This document shows positions 55,717 to 64,000 of a stretch of 64,000 bases of DNA, in pieces; positions within the stretch are counted from its first letter, which is position 1, and each line of letters starts with the position of its first letter. The translations under genes were made by a program, and so were the position numbers. The DNA is from Aphanothece hegewaldii CCALA 016 (GTDB lineage Bacteria; Cyanobacteriota; Cyanobacteriia; Cyanobacteriales; Microcystaceae): the NCBI RefSeq assembly GCF_003007785.1, contig NZ_PXOH01000012.1, positions 1-64,000 on the forward strand, read 5' to 3'. Under the pieces are notes generated by a model. That model was not told the DNA's origin. It saw nothing but the letters and a program-made list of their open reading frames with translations, and did no database searches.

Positions 55717-55755
55717 TTTGTAAATTATTGTAAAGAATGTAAATTTTTATTGCAA
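55717..55755 (-). promoter_or_regulatory. hli promoter with HLR1 repeats
   Basis: On the minus strand TTGCAA (55755-55750) and TACAAT (55732-55727) are 17 bases apart, a good -35/-10 pair. TTTACAATAATTTACAAA (55734-55717) fits the HLR1 consensus of two (G/T)TTACA(T/A)(T/A) separated by two bases. A third unit TTTACATT lies one base upstream (55743-55736). HLR1 is bound by RpaB. Here it overlaps the -10 region, which suggests repression in low light. Confidence 0.75.
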
Positions 55756-55782
55756 CCCCTTGACAAAGTAAAAAAAGAGAAA

Positions 55783-55805
55783 AACCCTACAACTTAGGTA
55801 GGGTT
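55783..55805 (-). terminator. terminator after the RTX gene
   Basis: AACCCTAC (55783-55790) pairs perfectly with GTAGGGTT (55798-55805) over a seven-base loop. On the minus strand it is followed by a T-rich run. It lies 37 bases after the RTX stop and insulates the hli promoter. Confidence 0.8.
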
Positions 55806-55841
55806 AACCGAAAAAGTTTTTTAGTGAACCAACGAAATAAA

Positions 55842-58800
55842 TTAAACGGTGACAAAAATCTGAGCGCTTGTCATCGCTAAACCTGTACTGAGTGTAGCAA
55901 TTTGAGTTACGCCACCAGAAACATTACCATTAGCATCAAAGAACAATGCACCTGTACTGGAATCGTAGACAAAGCGTTGGTCGGCAGTAGTTGTAGCCGT
56001 ACCTATGGTAAACTGATTCGCATTTAAAGCCGTATTAGCAATTAGACCAGAGCCAAAACCTGCCGCCGACACATATATCTTGTCATTTGTCAAGGAGAAA
56101 TCGGTAATTAGGTCGATGCCTTCGGTGGGTGCATTAAAGGTAAAGTAGTCTTGTCCAGCGTTACCAGTTAGGCTATCATTTCCAGTTCCTCCAATAAGAA
56201 TATCATTTCCAGTTCCACCGATTATTGTATCAATTCCTGCACCGCCCGTTAGGGTATCATTGCCAACACCGCCATTAAGTCGATTATTGCCATTATTTCC
56301 CGTAATTACGTTATTTAGGGCGTTTCCTGTACCGTTGATGTTTTTATTGGTGGTGAGGGTGAGATTTTCAATGTTGGTTAGTGCAGCTAGACTAAAGATA
56401 ATACTCGCACTAATAGTATCAGTTCCCTCGTTAGCATTTTCGGTGATAGTATCGGTTGTTGTATCTACAATATAGGTATCATCTCCCATACCACCTATTA
56501 GAGTATCTATTCCATTTCCACCATCAAGGGTATTATTGCCGCTATTTCCCGTAAATACGTTATTGTTATTGTTTCCTGTAGCATTAATGTTATCTGCACC
56601 AGTTAGAGTTAGGTTTTCGATGTTGGTCAGTGCAGCTAAACTAAAGGTAACACTCGCATTAATTGTATCTATTCCCTCGTTAGCATTTTCTGTAATGATG
56701 TCGGTTGCGGTATCGACAAGATAACTATCATCTCCCATACCACCTATTAGGGTATCTATTCCACCACCACCATCAAGGGTATTATTGCCAGTATTTCCCG
56801 TAATTACGTTATTTAGGGTGTTTCCTGTACCGTTGATGTTGTCTATACCGGTTAGGGTTAGGTTTTCAATGTTGGTCAGTGCAGCTATACTAAAGGTAAC
56901 ACTCGCATTAATTGTATCAATTCCCTCGTTAGCATTTTCGGTGATGGTGTCGGTTGTTGTATCGACAAGATAACTATCATCTCCCATACCACCTATTAGA
57001 GTATCTATTCCATTTCCACCATCAAGGGTATTATTGCCGCTATTTCCTGTGAGTAGGTTATTGTTATTGTTTCCTGTCGCATTAATGTTATCTGTACCGG
57101 TTAGGGTTAGGTTTTCGATGTTGGTCAGTGCAGCTAGACTAAAGGTAACACTCGCATTAATTGTATCTATTCCTTCGTTAGCATTTTCGGTGATGGTGTC
57201 GGTTGTGGTATCGACGATGTAAGTATCATCTCCCGTACCACCTATTAGGGTATCTATTCCATTTCCACCATCAAGGGTATTATTGCCAGTATTTCCCGTA
57301 ATAACATTATTGAGGGTGTTTCCTGTACCATTTAGATTAGTTGCACCAGTTAAGGTCAGGTTTTCGATATTTGTGTAACTAACAAGGCTTAGACTAAGAT
57401 TAGTTCTGATAGTATCAGTTCCCCCGTCAAGGTTTTCGGTGATGGTATCGGTTGTTGTATCAATTACATAAGTATCATTTCCAGAGCCACCTAATAAACT
57501 ATCTATTCCATTTCCACCAGATAGGGTATTATTGCCAGTATTTCCCGTAATAACGTTATTTAGGGCGTTTCCTGTAGCATTAATGTTACCTGCACCAGTT
57601 AAGGTCAGGTTTTCAATGTTGGTTTGTGCAGCTAGATTAAAGGTTATATTGGCATTAATTGTATCTATTCCCTCGTTAGCATTTTCGGTGATAGTATCGG
57701 TTGTTGTATCGACGATGTAAGTATCATCTCCCGTACCACCTATTAGAGTATCTATTCCATCTCCACCATCAAGGGTATTATTGCCGCTATTTCCCGTAAT
57801 TAGGTTATTGAGGGCGTTTCCTGTAGCATTAATGTTATCTGCACCAGTTAGAGTTAGGTTTTCGATGTTGGTCAGTGCAGCTAAACTAAAGGTAACACTC
57901 GCATTAATTGTATCTATTCCTTCGTTAGCATTTTCGGTGATAGTATCGGTTGTTGTATCGACGATGTAACTATCATCTCCCGTACCACCTATTAGGGTAT
58001 CTATTCCAGTATCACCATCAAGGGTATTATTACCGCTATTTCCCGTAAATACGTTATTGTTATTGTTTCCTGTAGCATTGATGTTGTCTGTACCGGTTAG
58101 GGTTAGGTTTTCAACATTTGCGATCGCTGCTAGACTAAAGGTAACACTCGCATTAATTGTATCTATTCCTTCGTTAGCATTTTCGGTAATAGTATCGGTT
58201 GTTGTATCGACGATGTAACTATCATCTCCCATACCACCCATTAAACTATCTATTCCAGCACCACCATCAAGGGTATTATTACCGCTATTTCCCGTAAATA
58301 CGTTATTGTTATTGTTTCCTGTAGCATTAATGTTGTCTGTACCGGTTAGGGTTAGGTTTTCGATGTTGGTTAGTGCAGCTAGACTAAAGGTAACACTCGC
58401 ATTAATGGTATCTATTCCCTCGTTAGCGTTTTCGGTGATGGTATCAGTTGTTGTATCTACAATGTAAATATCATCTCCAGTGCCACCTAATAAAGTATCT
58501 ATTCCTGTACCGCCATCAAGGGTATCGTTACCATCTCCACCATCAAGAATATTATTGCCAGTATTTCCCGTAATAAGGTTATTGAGGGTATTTCCTGTAG
58601 CATTAATGTTGTCTGTACCTGTTAGGGTTAGGTTTTCAATATTTGCGATCGCTGCTAGACTAAATGTAACGGTAGATTCGACGGTATCACTACCATTATT
58701 TGGCGATTCTGTCAAGATATCTGTAGTAGTATCGACCACATAAATATCATTGCCATCACCACCACCAAGAGTATCAATGCCCGCACCGCCATCGAGTCGA

Positions 58801-60653
58801 TTATTGCCAGTATTTCCCGTAATAACGTTATTTTTAGTATTGCCTGTAGCATTAATGTTATCTGTACCCGTTAAGGTGAGGTTTTCGATGTTGGCGAGTG
58901 TAGCTATACTAAAGGTAATACTGGCATTAATCGTATCTATCCCTACGTTAGCCGCTTCGGTGATGGTGTCGCCAGTGGTATCGACAATATAAGTATCATT
59001 TCCTCCACCACCTATTAGAGTATCTATTCCTGTACCGCCATCAAGGGTATCGTTACCCGAATAGCCTAAAAGGGTGTCATTGCCATCTTCACCGTAGTAG
59101 TATTCGTTGCCATTATTCCCGTAAATATAATCGTTTCCTATACCGCCATAGAAGGTATCATTACCTAATGAGTTAATATAAGCATAGTCGTCACCAGCAC
59201 CGAGATAGATGAGATCATCGCCATCACCACCATCAACGGTATCATTGCCATTACCACCATAAATCGTATCATTGCCATCTTCACCATTAATAGTATCATC
59301 TCCATCACTACCATTAAGATAATCATTACCCGAATAGCCTAAAAGAGTGTCATTGCCATCTTCACCGTAGTAGTATTCATTGCCATTATCCCCGTAAATA
59401 TAATCGTTTCCTAGACCGCCATAAAAGGTATCATTACCTGATGAGCTAATATAAACATAGTCGTCACCAGCACCGAGATAGATGAGGTCATTGCCATCGC
59501 CACCATCAACGGTATCATTGCCATCACCACCATAAATAGTATCATTTTTGCTCGTGCCAGTCACCTGTAGGCGGTTGATACCAGAAAAGGAAATATAATC
59601 TAAATAATTGGTATTATTGCTGTATTCGCGGTAGGCTGCCCCAGAGAAGCCTTCTGTATCATTGTAGGTAGTTAGATACATTCCTTTTCCTGTATCACCA
59701 ACTGAGTAGTCTATAATGAGTAGGTCATCTCCAGCACCACCAGAAACATTATCACTTACTCCTAAACCTGCATTTAATGTATCGTTACCATCTCCACCAT
59801 TTAGAATATCATTACCATATCCACCATTAAGGGTATTTTTCCCACTATTTCCCGTAAGAATATTATCTAGAGAATTTCCAGTCCCATTAATATTACTTGT
59901 ACCAGTAAGGGTTAGGTTTTCGATGTTGGGCAGTGCGGCTAAACTAAAAGTAACACTCGCATTAATTGTATCTATTCCCTGGTTAGAGTTTTCCGTAATG
60001 GTATCGGTTTTGGTATCAACAATATAAATATCATCTCCAGTGCCACCAACAAGAGTATCAATACCCGCACCTCCATCAAGGGTATCATTTCCGCCTAGTC
60101 CTTGAATCGAATCATTCCCCGCAGTACCCAGAATATTATTAGGGTTATCGTCTCCGACAATATTATCCTGCTCAACCGCAATAATTTGCCCATCAACCGT
60201 AACAAAACCCCTATCATCTTCTGCTTTCAACAACGCTAACTCATCATCTGTCAACGTTTCTCCCAACACCAACGCCGCAAAAATCGCCCCTTCATCTCCA
60301 GCACTATCACCCACATTCAACACGCTATCTAATTTATGCCCAATTTCTTCTAATAAAACTCTCACCAAAGCATCCGCATCACCTAACAAAGCCTCAGAAA
60401 TATAAATCTTATTCGTCGATACAGCAAACCCACCCAAAGCGCCATTCATCGCCGAAGCACTTAAAACCTCAATCTCAGGAATAACGCTAAAATCCCCATT
60501 CTGCCAAGAATACGCTAAATTTCGCGCCACCGTCACATCAAAATTCTCACCAAATGCTACTGCTAATTGTCCCAGAAAACGATCGCTATTTCCCCAAGAA
60601 ATTAACGATTCTTGAACGGTAAGAAGGGCGAAATTAAGAGATGAATTAGACAT
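55842..60653 (-). CDS. large RTX (hemolysin-type calcium-binding) repeat protein
   Basis: The 1603-residue acidic protein has an N-terminal region of about 155 residues (VARNLAYSWQNG, LLEEIGHKLDS, GDEGAIFAALVLGETL) found at the start of many cyanobacterial RTX proteins. It then has GGxGxDxxx nonapeptides and 12 copies of a motif like DTLIGGTGDDTYIVDTTTD, most within an 83-residue unit that includes IENLTLTGTDNINATGN. The C-terminus (ITDFSLTNDKIYVSAAGFGS onward) is the non-cleaved secretion signal type used by type I export. It is probably secreted or on the surface and Ca-stabilised. No type I exporter is in the window. Confidence 0.93.
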   Translation of the reverse strand: MSNSSLNFALLTVQESLISWGNSDRFLGQLAVAFGENFDVTVARNLAYSWQNGDFSVIPEIEVLSASAMNGALGGFAVSTNKIYISEALLGDADALVRVLLEEIGHKLDSVLNVGDSAGDEGAIFAALVLGETLTDDELALLKAEDDRGFVTVDGQIIAVEQDNIVGDDNPNNILGTAGNDSIQGLGGNDTLDGGAGIDTLVGGTGDDIYIVDTKTDTITENSNQGIDTINASVTFSLAALPNIENLTLTGTSNINGTGNSLDNILTGNSGKNTLNGGYGNDILNGGDGNDTLNAGLGVSDNVSGGAGDDLLIIDYSVGDTGKGMYLTTYNDTEGFSGAAYREYSNNTNYLDYISFSGINRLQVTGTSKNDTIYGGDGNDTVDGGDGNDLIYLGAGDDYVYISSSGNDTFYGGLGNDYIYGDNGNEYYYGEDGNDTLLGYSGNDYLNGSDGDDTINGEDGNDTIYGGNGNDTVDGGDGDDLIYLGAGDDYAYINSLGNDTFYGGIGNDYIYGNNGNEYYYGEDGNDTLLGYSGNDTLDGGTGIDTLIGGGGNDTYIVDTTGDTITEAANVGIDTINASITFSIATLANIENLTLTGTDNINATGNTKNNVITGNTGNNRLDGGAGIDTLGGGDGNDIYVVDTTTDILTESPNNGSDTVESTVTFSLAAIANIENLTLTGTDNINATGNTLNNLITGNTGNNILDGGDGNDTLDGGTGIDTLLGGTGDDIYIVDTTTDTITENANEGIDTINASVTFSLAALTNIENLTLTGTDNINATGNNNNNVFTGNSGNNTLDGGAGIDSLMGGMGDDSYIVDTTTDTITENANEGIDTINASVTFSLAAIANVENLTLTGTDNINATGNNNNNVFTGNSGNNTLDGDTGIDTLIGGTGDDSYIVDTTTDTITENANEGIDTINASVTFSLAALTNIENLTLTGADNINATGNALNNLITGNSGNNTLDGGDGIDTLIGGTGDDTYIVDTTTDTITENANEGIDTINANITFNLAAQTNIENLTLTGAGNINATGNALNNVITGNTGNNTLSGGNGIDSLLGGSGNDTYVIDTTTDTITENLDGGTDTIRTNLSLSLVSYTNIENLTLTGATNLNGTGNTLNNVITGNTGNNTLDGGNGIDTLIGGTGDDTYIVDTTTDTITENANEGIDTINASVTFSLAALTNIENLTLTGTDNINATGNNNNNLLTGNSGNNTLDGGNGIDTLIGGMGDDSYLVDTTTDTITENANEGIDTINASVTFSIAALTNIENLTLTGIDNINGTGNTLNNVITGNTGNNTLDGGGGIDTLIGGMGDDSYLVDTATDIITENANEGIDTINASVTFSLAALTNIENLTLTGADNINATGNNNNNVFTGNSGNNTLDGGNGIDTLIGGMGDDTYIVDTTTDTITENANEGTDTISASIIFSLAALTNIENLTLTTNKNINGTGNALNNVITGNNGNNRLNGGVGNDTLTGGAGIDTIIGGTGNDILIGGTGNDSLTGNAGQDYFTFNAPTEGIDLITDFSLTNDKIYVSAAGFGSGLIANTALNANQFTIGTATTTADQRFVYDSSTGALFFDANGNVSGGVTQIATLSTGLAMTSAQIFVTV
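56280..58990 (-). repeat. 249-bp tandem repeat coding region in the RTX gene
   Basis: The same sequence block recurs with an exact 249-base period, for example at about 56536, 56785, 57034, 57532 and 57781. It codes for the 83-residue unit. Units are nearly identical in DNA in places, and one unit near 58500 holds an extra RTX nonapeptide pair. Recombination could change the copy number without breaking the frame. Confidence 0.85.
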
Positions 60654-60912
60654 TTTGCGTTTACTCCAGATTAGCTAAAAATGAGGCAATATTTACTTTA
60701 ATGGACAAAAAAAGCTAGGATTATTGAGAAACAAGAAAAAATAAAACTCAGTAAATCAATTCGATAAATCCTTAATAGGCAAGCTGAAATTAATGATTAA
60801 GCTTAGATATTTTTACTCAAAGCTTAAAAAAGCAAACTTTATAGCAAGGTAAATACCAAAATTTTACTTCATTGAAAAACGGTTAAAAAACCCAAAAAAA
60901 TTTTCAGAAGGT

Positions 60913-60954
60913 GACATTTGAATTTTAAAAATGCTATTTTAAAATTCAAATGTC
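60913..60954. other. perfect 18-bp hairpin in the 60654-61337 intergenic region
   Basis: GACATTTGAATTTTAAAA (60913-60930) is the exact reverse complement of 60937-60954, with loop ATGCTA, and a run of nine T residues follows after AA. It is terminator-like in the rightward direction, yet no rightward gene precedes it. The remainder of this 680-base gap has an 8-bp inverted repeat around TTAAGCTT near 60800 and two dispersed palindromes near 61.1-61.2 kb. Confidence 0.6.
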
Positions 60955-61096
60955 AATTTTTTTTTAAATATTAATATATAAAGTTTCGTAAATATCTGAA
61001 TTTTCCATTAATCATACCTTTTTGGATAATAATTAATGACCAACATCAGTATAAATACGGCTGACATTTGACAATTTATGTAGTAATCAAAAATCA

Positions 61097-61238
61097 AGTA
61101 GGGGTAATGTCTCCAAACCCTGTAAAAATGAGGGTAAAATAGACCAAATCCCGATCGCATTTATCAATCATAATTTTCTTAAATGGGAATTGGTAGAAAA
61201 AAGGGGATAAAAGAGGGTTTGGACTCCCTACCCCTACA
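61097..61238. repeat. two dispersed palindromes of the GTAGGGGTTTGG type
   Basis: One degenerate copy (AAGTAGGGGTAATGTCTCC and AAACCCTG, 61097-61122) and one reversed copy (GAGGGTTTGGACTCCC and TACCCCTACA, 61213-61238) lie 90 bases apart upstream of the vapBC pair. Opposite orientation makes them a larger inverted repeat. Confidence 0.55.
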
Positions 61239-61337
61239 ATTATTTAGGGACAATTTCTACGGATTTGATCTAACCTGAAAAGACAATGAATATAATATTA
61301 CCAACGATCGCACCTACCCAGACAGGCCGAGCCAATT

Positions 61338-61559
61338 ATGAAACCGACCACCGTATACTTAGCTGAAACAACTCAAGAAACCCTCCAACAGATAGCCCAT
61401 CAAACGGGACGAACCGAAGCTGAATTAATTCAGGAAGCAATTGAAGATTACTTAGCCAGACAAAAAACGAAGGTCTTGCCCAAATCTGTTGGAATAGGGG
61501 CTAGTGGAATGTCTAATTTATCGGAAAGAAGCGAGGAACTGCTGTGGTCGGACGAGTAA
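61338..61559 (+). CDS. ribbon-helix-helix (CopG-like) antitoxin
   Basis: The 73-residue protein begins TTVYLAETTQETLQQIAHQ with TEAELIQEAIEDYLARQ, a ribbon-helix-helix fold that binds operator DNA, followed by a toxin-binding tail. It overlaps the PIN gene start by 16 bases. The pair is intact. Confidence 0.85.
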   Translation: MKPTTVYLAETTQETLQQIAHQTGRTEAELIQEAIEDYLARQKTKVLPKSVGIGASGMSNLSERSEELLWSDE

Positions 61560-61957
61560 TAGCAGACACCAGTGGAATTATCGCATTTCTTGATCGAGAT
61601 GACAAACACCATCAAGCTGCCGTTGAAATTGTAAGGACAAAAAACATTTTGATTCCCGCCACTGTCTTACCCGAAGTGGACTATTTAGCTACTAAATATT
61701 TAGGTGAACAAGTCGCCAGAGCATTTTTAGAAGACTTGGCTCAAGGGAGCTACACTTATTTAACTATTGATTTAGAAGATATAGCGCAAGCGACAACTAT
61801 TATGGCACGTTACAGAAGTTTGCCATTAGGTTTAGTAGATGCCACCCTCGTCGTTTTGGCTCAACGACATAAGATTCAGCAGATTTTTACGTTAGATAGA
61901 CGGCACTTTGGACTACTTCAAACCGAAAAAATTGATTATTTTGAGATTTTTCCTTAA
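61544..61957 (+). CDS. PIN-domain toxin, VapC family
   Basis: The 137-residue PIN protein (GTG start) has VIADTSGIIAFLDRDDKHH, ATVLPEVDYLATKYLG, LGLVDATLVVLAQRH and FTLDRRHFG with the expected acidic residues. Its stop TAA is followed in the same frame, after only a few codons, by the remnant of an Rpn-type nuclease gene. Confidence 0.88.
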   Translation: MVGRVIADTSGIIAFLDRDDKHHQAAVEIVRTKNILIPATVLPEVDYLATKYLGEQVARAFLEDLAQGSYTYLTIDLEDIAQATTIMARYRSLPLGLVDATLVVLAQRHKIQQIFTLDRRHFGLLQTEKIDYFEIFP

Positions 61958-62506
61958 GGATTTTTCGATAGTCAATTTCCCATCGTCAAACTGCTAGACT
62001 TAAAACAACAATGGTCAGAATTAGAAGTAAATCGAAATCCTTTTGCTACCGTTGTCATGGCACATCTAAGGGCATTAGAAACTCGTAAAAATAGAAGGAG
62101 ACGCAAAGAATGGAAACTAATTTTAACTAAAAGTTTGTATGAAAAAAGTTACAGCAGAGAAAATATTATTAATCTCTTTCGGTTTATTGATTGGGTGATG
62201 AGTTTACCGAAAGAATTAGAAAATGAATTTTGGATTGAAATCACTAATTTTGAGGAAGAAAGACGAATGCCATATATTACCAGTGTTGAAAGACGAGGAA
62301 TTGAGATAGGTTTATCTCAGGGTTTAGAACGAGAAAAAGATTTAGTTATACGTCAACTCAAACGTAAGCTAGGAGAATTTGAGTCAGAATACGAAACACA
62401 AGTGAGAAGTTTAGAAATTGAGCAAATCGAAGCATTAGGAGAAGCATTATTAGATTTTACCAGTGTCGATGATTTAAGGTTATGGTTATCCAATCAACCA
62501 AATTAA
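61958..62506 (+). pseudogene. 5'-truncated Rpn/PD-(D/E)XK transposase-like gene (DUF4351 type)
   Basis: The open frame continues upstream of the ATG at 62057 without a start (FPIVKLLDLKQQWSELEVNR, NPFATVVMAHLRALETRK). It gives the middle and C-terminus of the Rpn-type family: NIINLFRFIDWVMSLPKELE, EERRMPYITSVERRG, and a DUF4351-like tail with REKDLVIRQLKRKLGEFE. The N-terminal nuclease core is missing. The frame begins directly after the PIN toxin stop, so the toxin locus seems to have replaced the gene's front. Confidence 0.8.
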
Positions 62507-62575
62507 TCTTATAGGGGTTGACAAAAATAACTAATTGTGCATAATTAATGCAAAAACAATGAGTAAAACGATCGT

Positions 62576-62728
62576 CTATTCTAAAGCGGTAGCCCTTTTT
62601 GTATCTGCTATATTATTTAACATTTCATAAGTTTCTCGCAACAGTGCTAGTTTATGTTTCACGATATAATAACTCATTTGTGCAATCAATTGTTTAGCAC
62701 GATGGCTTAAGGGCTGTTTTTCTCCCAT
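62576..62728 (-). CDS. possible 50-residue protein
   Basis: A short frame (MGEKQPLSHRAKQLIAQMSY, AETYEMLNNIAD-type helical tail) lies in the otherwise empty gap before the transporter. It reads as a plausible amphipathic helix but has no clear ribosome site or homologue. A 23-codon hydrophobic frame on the other strand (62559-62630) overlaps it. Treat both as uncertain. Confidence 0.2.
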   Translation of the reverse strand: MGEKQPLSHRAKQLIAQMSYYIVKHKLALLRETYEMLNNIADTKRATALE

Positions 62729-62744
62729 TAAAATTAATTCCGAT

Positions 62745-64000
62745 ATGATCACTAATCAAAAAAAACTCAGAACTTTGCATCCTTGGTTTTTTATTCCTAC
62801 CCTTTATTTTGCTCAAGGGGTTCCTTATATTTTAATCAATAGTGTGTCTGTGATTATTTATAAAAGTTTGGGAATTGATAATGCGACGATTGCTCTTTGG
62901 ACAAGTCTTCTTTATCTTCCCTGGGTAATTAAAATGTTTTGGAGTCCATTGGTTGAGTGGTATTCCACTAAAAGAAAATGGATTTTAGTAACACAATTAG
63001 CGATGATGGCTAGTTTACTATTAGCTGCGTTGTCTTTTAATTTAAAAAATTTCTTTTTTCCTTCTTTACTTATATTTACAATAGGAGCCTTGATCTCGGC
63101 AACTTATGATATTGCGGCAGATGGTTTTTATTTAATTGCCTTAAATCCTGAACAACAAGCCGTATTTGCAGGAATTAGGACAATTTTTTATCGAGGTGCT
63201 GTCATTTTTGGTTCTGGCTTTTTAGTATTTTTTGCGGGTTCATTAGGCGTAAAAATTGGAAATATTGCTCTTAGTTGGACAATATCAATAAGTTTAGCGG
63301 CTCTTATTTTTGGTGTTATTTTTCTGTATCATCAATTTGTTTTACCCTATCCTAATGAGGAGCATTCTTCTAAAAAAACAACTCAAAAAATTCCTTTTTT
63401 AGAAATTCTTACCTCTTATTTCCAACAACCTAAAATAGCTTCAATTATTGCTTTTATTTTGCTGTATCGTTTTGGAGAAGCAATGCTACTTAAATTAGTT
63501 TCGCCTTTTTTATTAGATGATCTAGAAGCAGGAGGATTAGGATTAAGTACCGCCGATGTAGGCTTAGTATATGGAACGTTTGGGGTTTTATCTCTAATTA
63601 TTGGAGGAATTTTAGGCGGTATTATTGTTGCTAAATATGGCTTAAGAAGAACGATATTTCCTCTAGCTTTAGCATTACATTTACCTAATATTTTCTTCAT
63701 TTATATGGCAATTAATCAACCACCTTTATCAGTTGTTCTTTTAATAGTAGCGATCGAACAATTTGGCTATGGTTTAGGATTAACCGCATTTATGATTTAT
63801 TTAATGAAAATTGCCAAAGAACCTTATCAAACGTCTTATTATGCAATTTCGACAGGAATTATGGCTTTAGGAATGATGATCCCAGGTGCAATCAGTGGTT
63901 ATCTTCAACAACAAATCGGCTATAAATACTTTTTTATTGTTGTTTGTGCATTGGCATTAGTTGGCATAGCAACTATCTTTTTTCTACCCTGGGATGATGA
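62745..64000 (+). CDS. AmpG-like major facilitator transporter, cut by the window end
   Basis: From the ATG at 62745 the frame stays open for 418 codons to the last base, with at least ten membrane helices. It has PTLYFAQGVPYILINS, LPWVIKMFWSPLVE, AADGFYLIAL, GIRTIFYRGAVIFGSGF and YYAISTGIMALGMMIPGAIS, typical of the AmpG/PAT subgroup of MFS proteins, some of which import muropeptides. The C-terminal end is missing. TTGACA at 62518 could belong to its promoter. Confidence 0.88.
   Translation, partial: MITNQKKLRTLHPWFFIPTLYFAQGVPYILINSVSVIIYKSLGIDNATIALWTSLLYLPWVIKMFWSPLVEWYSTKRKWILVTQLAMMASLLLAALSFNLKNFFFPSLLIFTIGALISATYDIAADGFYLIALNPEQQAVFAGIRTIFYRGAVIFGSGFLVFFAGSLGVKIGNIALSWTISISLAALIFGVIFLYHQFVLPYPNEEHSSKKTTQKIPFLEILTSYFQQPKIASIIAFILLYRFGEAMLLKLVSPFLLDDLEAGGLGLSTADVGLVYGTFGVLSLIIGGILGGIIVAKYGLRRTIFPLALALHLPNIFFIYMAINQPPLSVVLLIVAIEQFGYGLGLTAFMIYLMKIAKEPYQTSYYAISTGIMALGMMIPGAISGYLQQQIGYKYFFIVVCALALVGIATIFFLPWDD

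Noticed and set aside
56280..58990. CRISPR-like periodicity
   Set aside because: The 249-base period is a protein-coding repeat without unique spacers, and no cas genes are present. No CRISPR array was seen in the window.
56260..58992. Series of small rightward frames of about 62 codons spaced 249 bases apart
   Set aside because: They are antisense shadows of the RTX repeat. Their identical spacing and hydrophobic composition come from the repeat codons, not from genes.
62559..62630. 23-codon hydrophobic frame (MSKTIVYSKAVALFVSAILF start)
   Set aside because: It resembles a one-helix peptide but has no clear ribosome site and overlaps another doubtful frame on the opposite strand. It is too short to support by sequence alone.
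63416..63700. 94-codon leftward frame near the end
   Set aside because: It is inside the AmpG-like transporter frame, which is open from 62745 to the window edge and shows clear membrane helices and family motifs.

Overview
The window comes from a low-GC cyanobacterium, probably a unicellular or colonial type. It carries a light-dependent protochlorophyllide reductase (por), a high-light-inducible protein (hli), NDH-1 genes in the order ndhA-I-G-E, groESL with CIRCE and K-box sites, a cellulose-synthase-like enzyme, xisH/xisI and many copies of the octamer GCGATCGC (HIP1). The species cannot be fixed from the sequence alone.

Layout. 1-8.0 kb: a DUF1517 protein, a lipoprotein, por, a frameshift-damaged toxin-antitoxin pair, an Anbu proteasome-like hydrolase, ftsI with a possible FtsL-like partner, and a GTPase. 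8.0-10.5 kb: a DM13 protein, a Uma2 gene broken by a roughly 160-bp structured insertion, and an OmpR-type regulator. 10.5-27.8 kb: a surface polysaccharide locus. It has an ABC exporter (permease at 10.6 kb, ATPase at 14.7 kb), fucose or deoxysugar nucleotide enzymes, GT10 and GT11 fucosyltransferase-like enzymes, an FkbM methyltransferase and six other glycosyltransferases. The exporter genes are separated by 3.3 kb of Uma2 and toxin-antitoxin genes, and a higBA pair sits inside the 3' part of the locus.

27.8-43.3 kb is mostly housekeeping: mazF-type TA, Uma2, a DHH phosphoesterase, a phosphopantetheinyl transferase, VKOR-thioredoxin, ribBA, moaD, nucleoside hydrolase, ribokinase, Nudix, folK, a BcsA-like synthase and envelope proteins. 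43.3-48.5 kb holds xisHI, then a solitary C5-cytosine methyltransferase between two perfect 46-bp direct repeats of a hairpin terminator, then the ndh operon. 48.5-55.8 kb holds groESL, a YciO-type protein, larC, a PhoD-like phosphatase and hli with an HLR1-type promoter. 55.8-60.7 kb is one 1603-residue RTX protein with an approximately 83-residue (249-bp) repeat. The end holds a vapBC pair abutting the remnant of an Rpn-type nuclease gene, and an AmpG-like transporter cut by the window edge.

Working together: the 10.5-27.8 kb genes plausibly make and export a fucose- or colitose-containing surface glycan. FtsI and its neighbour belong to septal peptidoglycan synthesis. por, hli and ndh serve photosynthesis. 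No single new defence or signalling system stands out. The more unusual signals are the repeat-flanked methyltransferase, the single-base frameshifts concentrated in TA genes, small structured insertions inside genes, and several families of intergenic hairpins. No tRNA, rRNA or CRISPR array was recognised.
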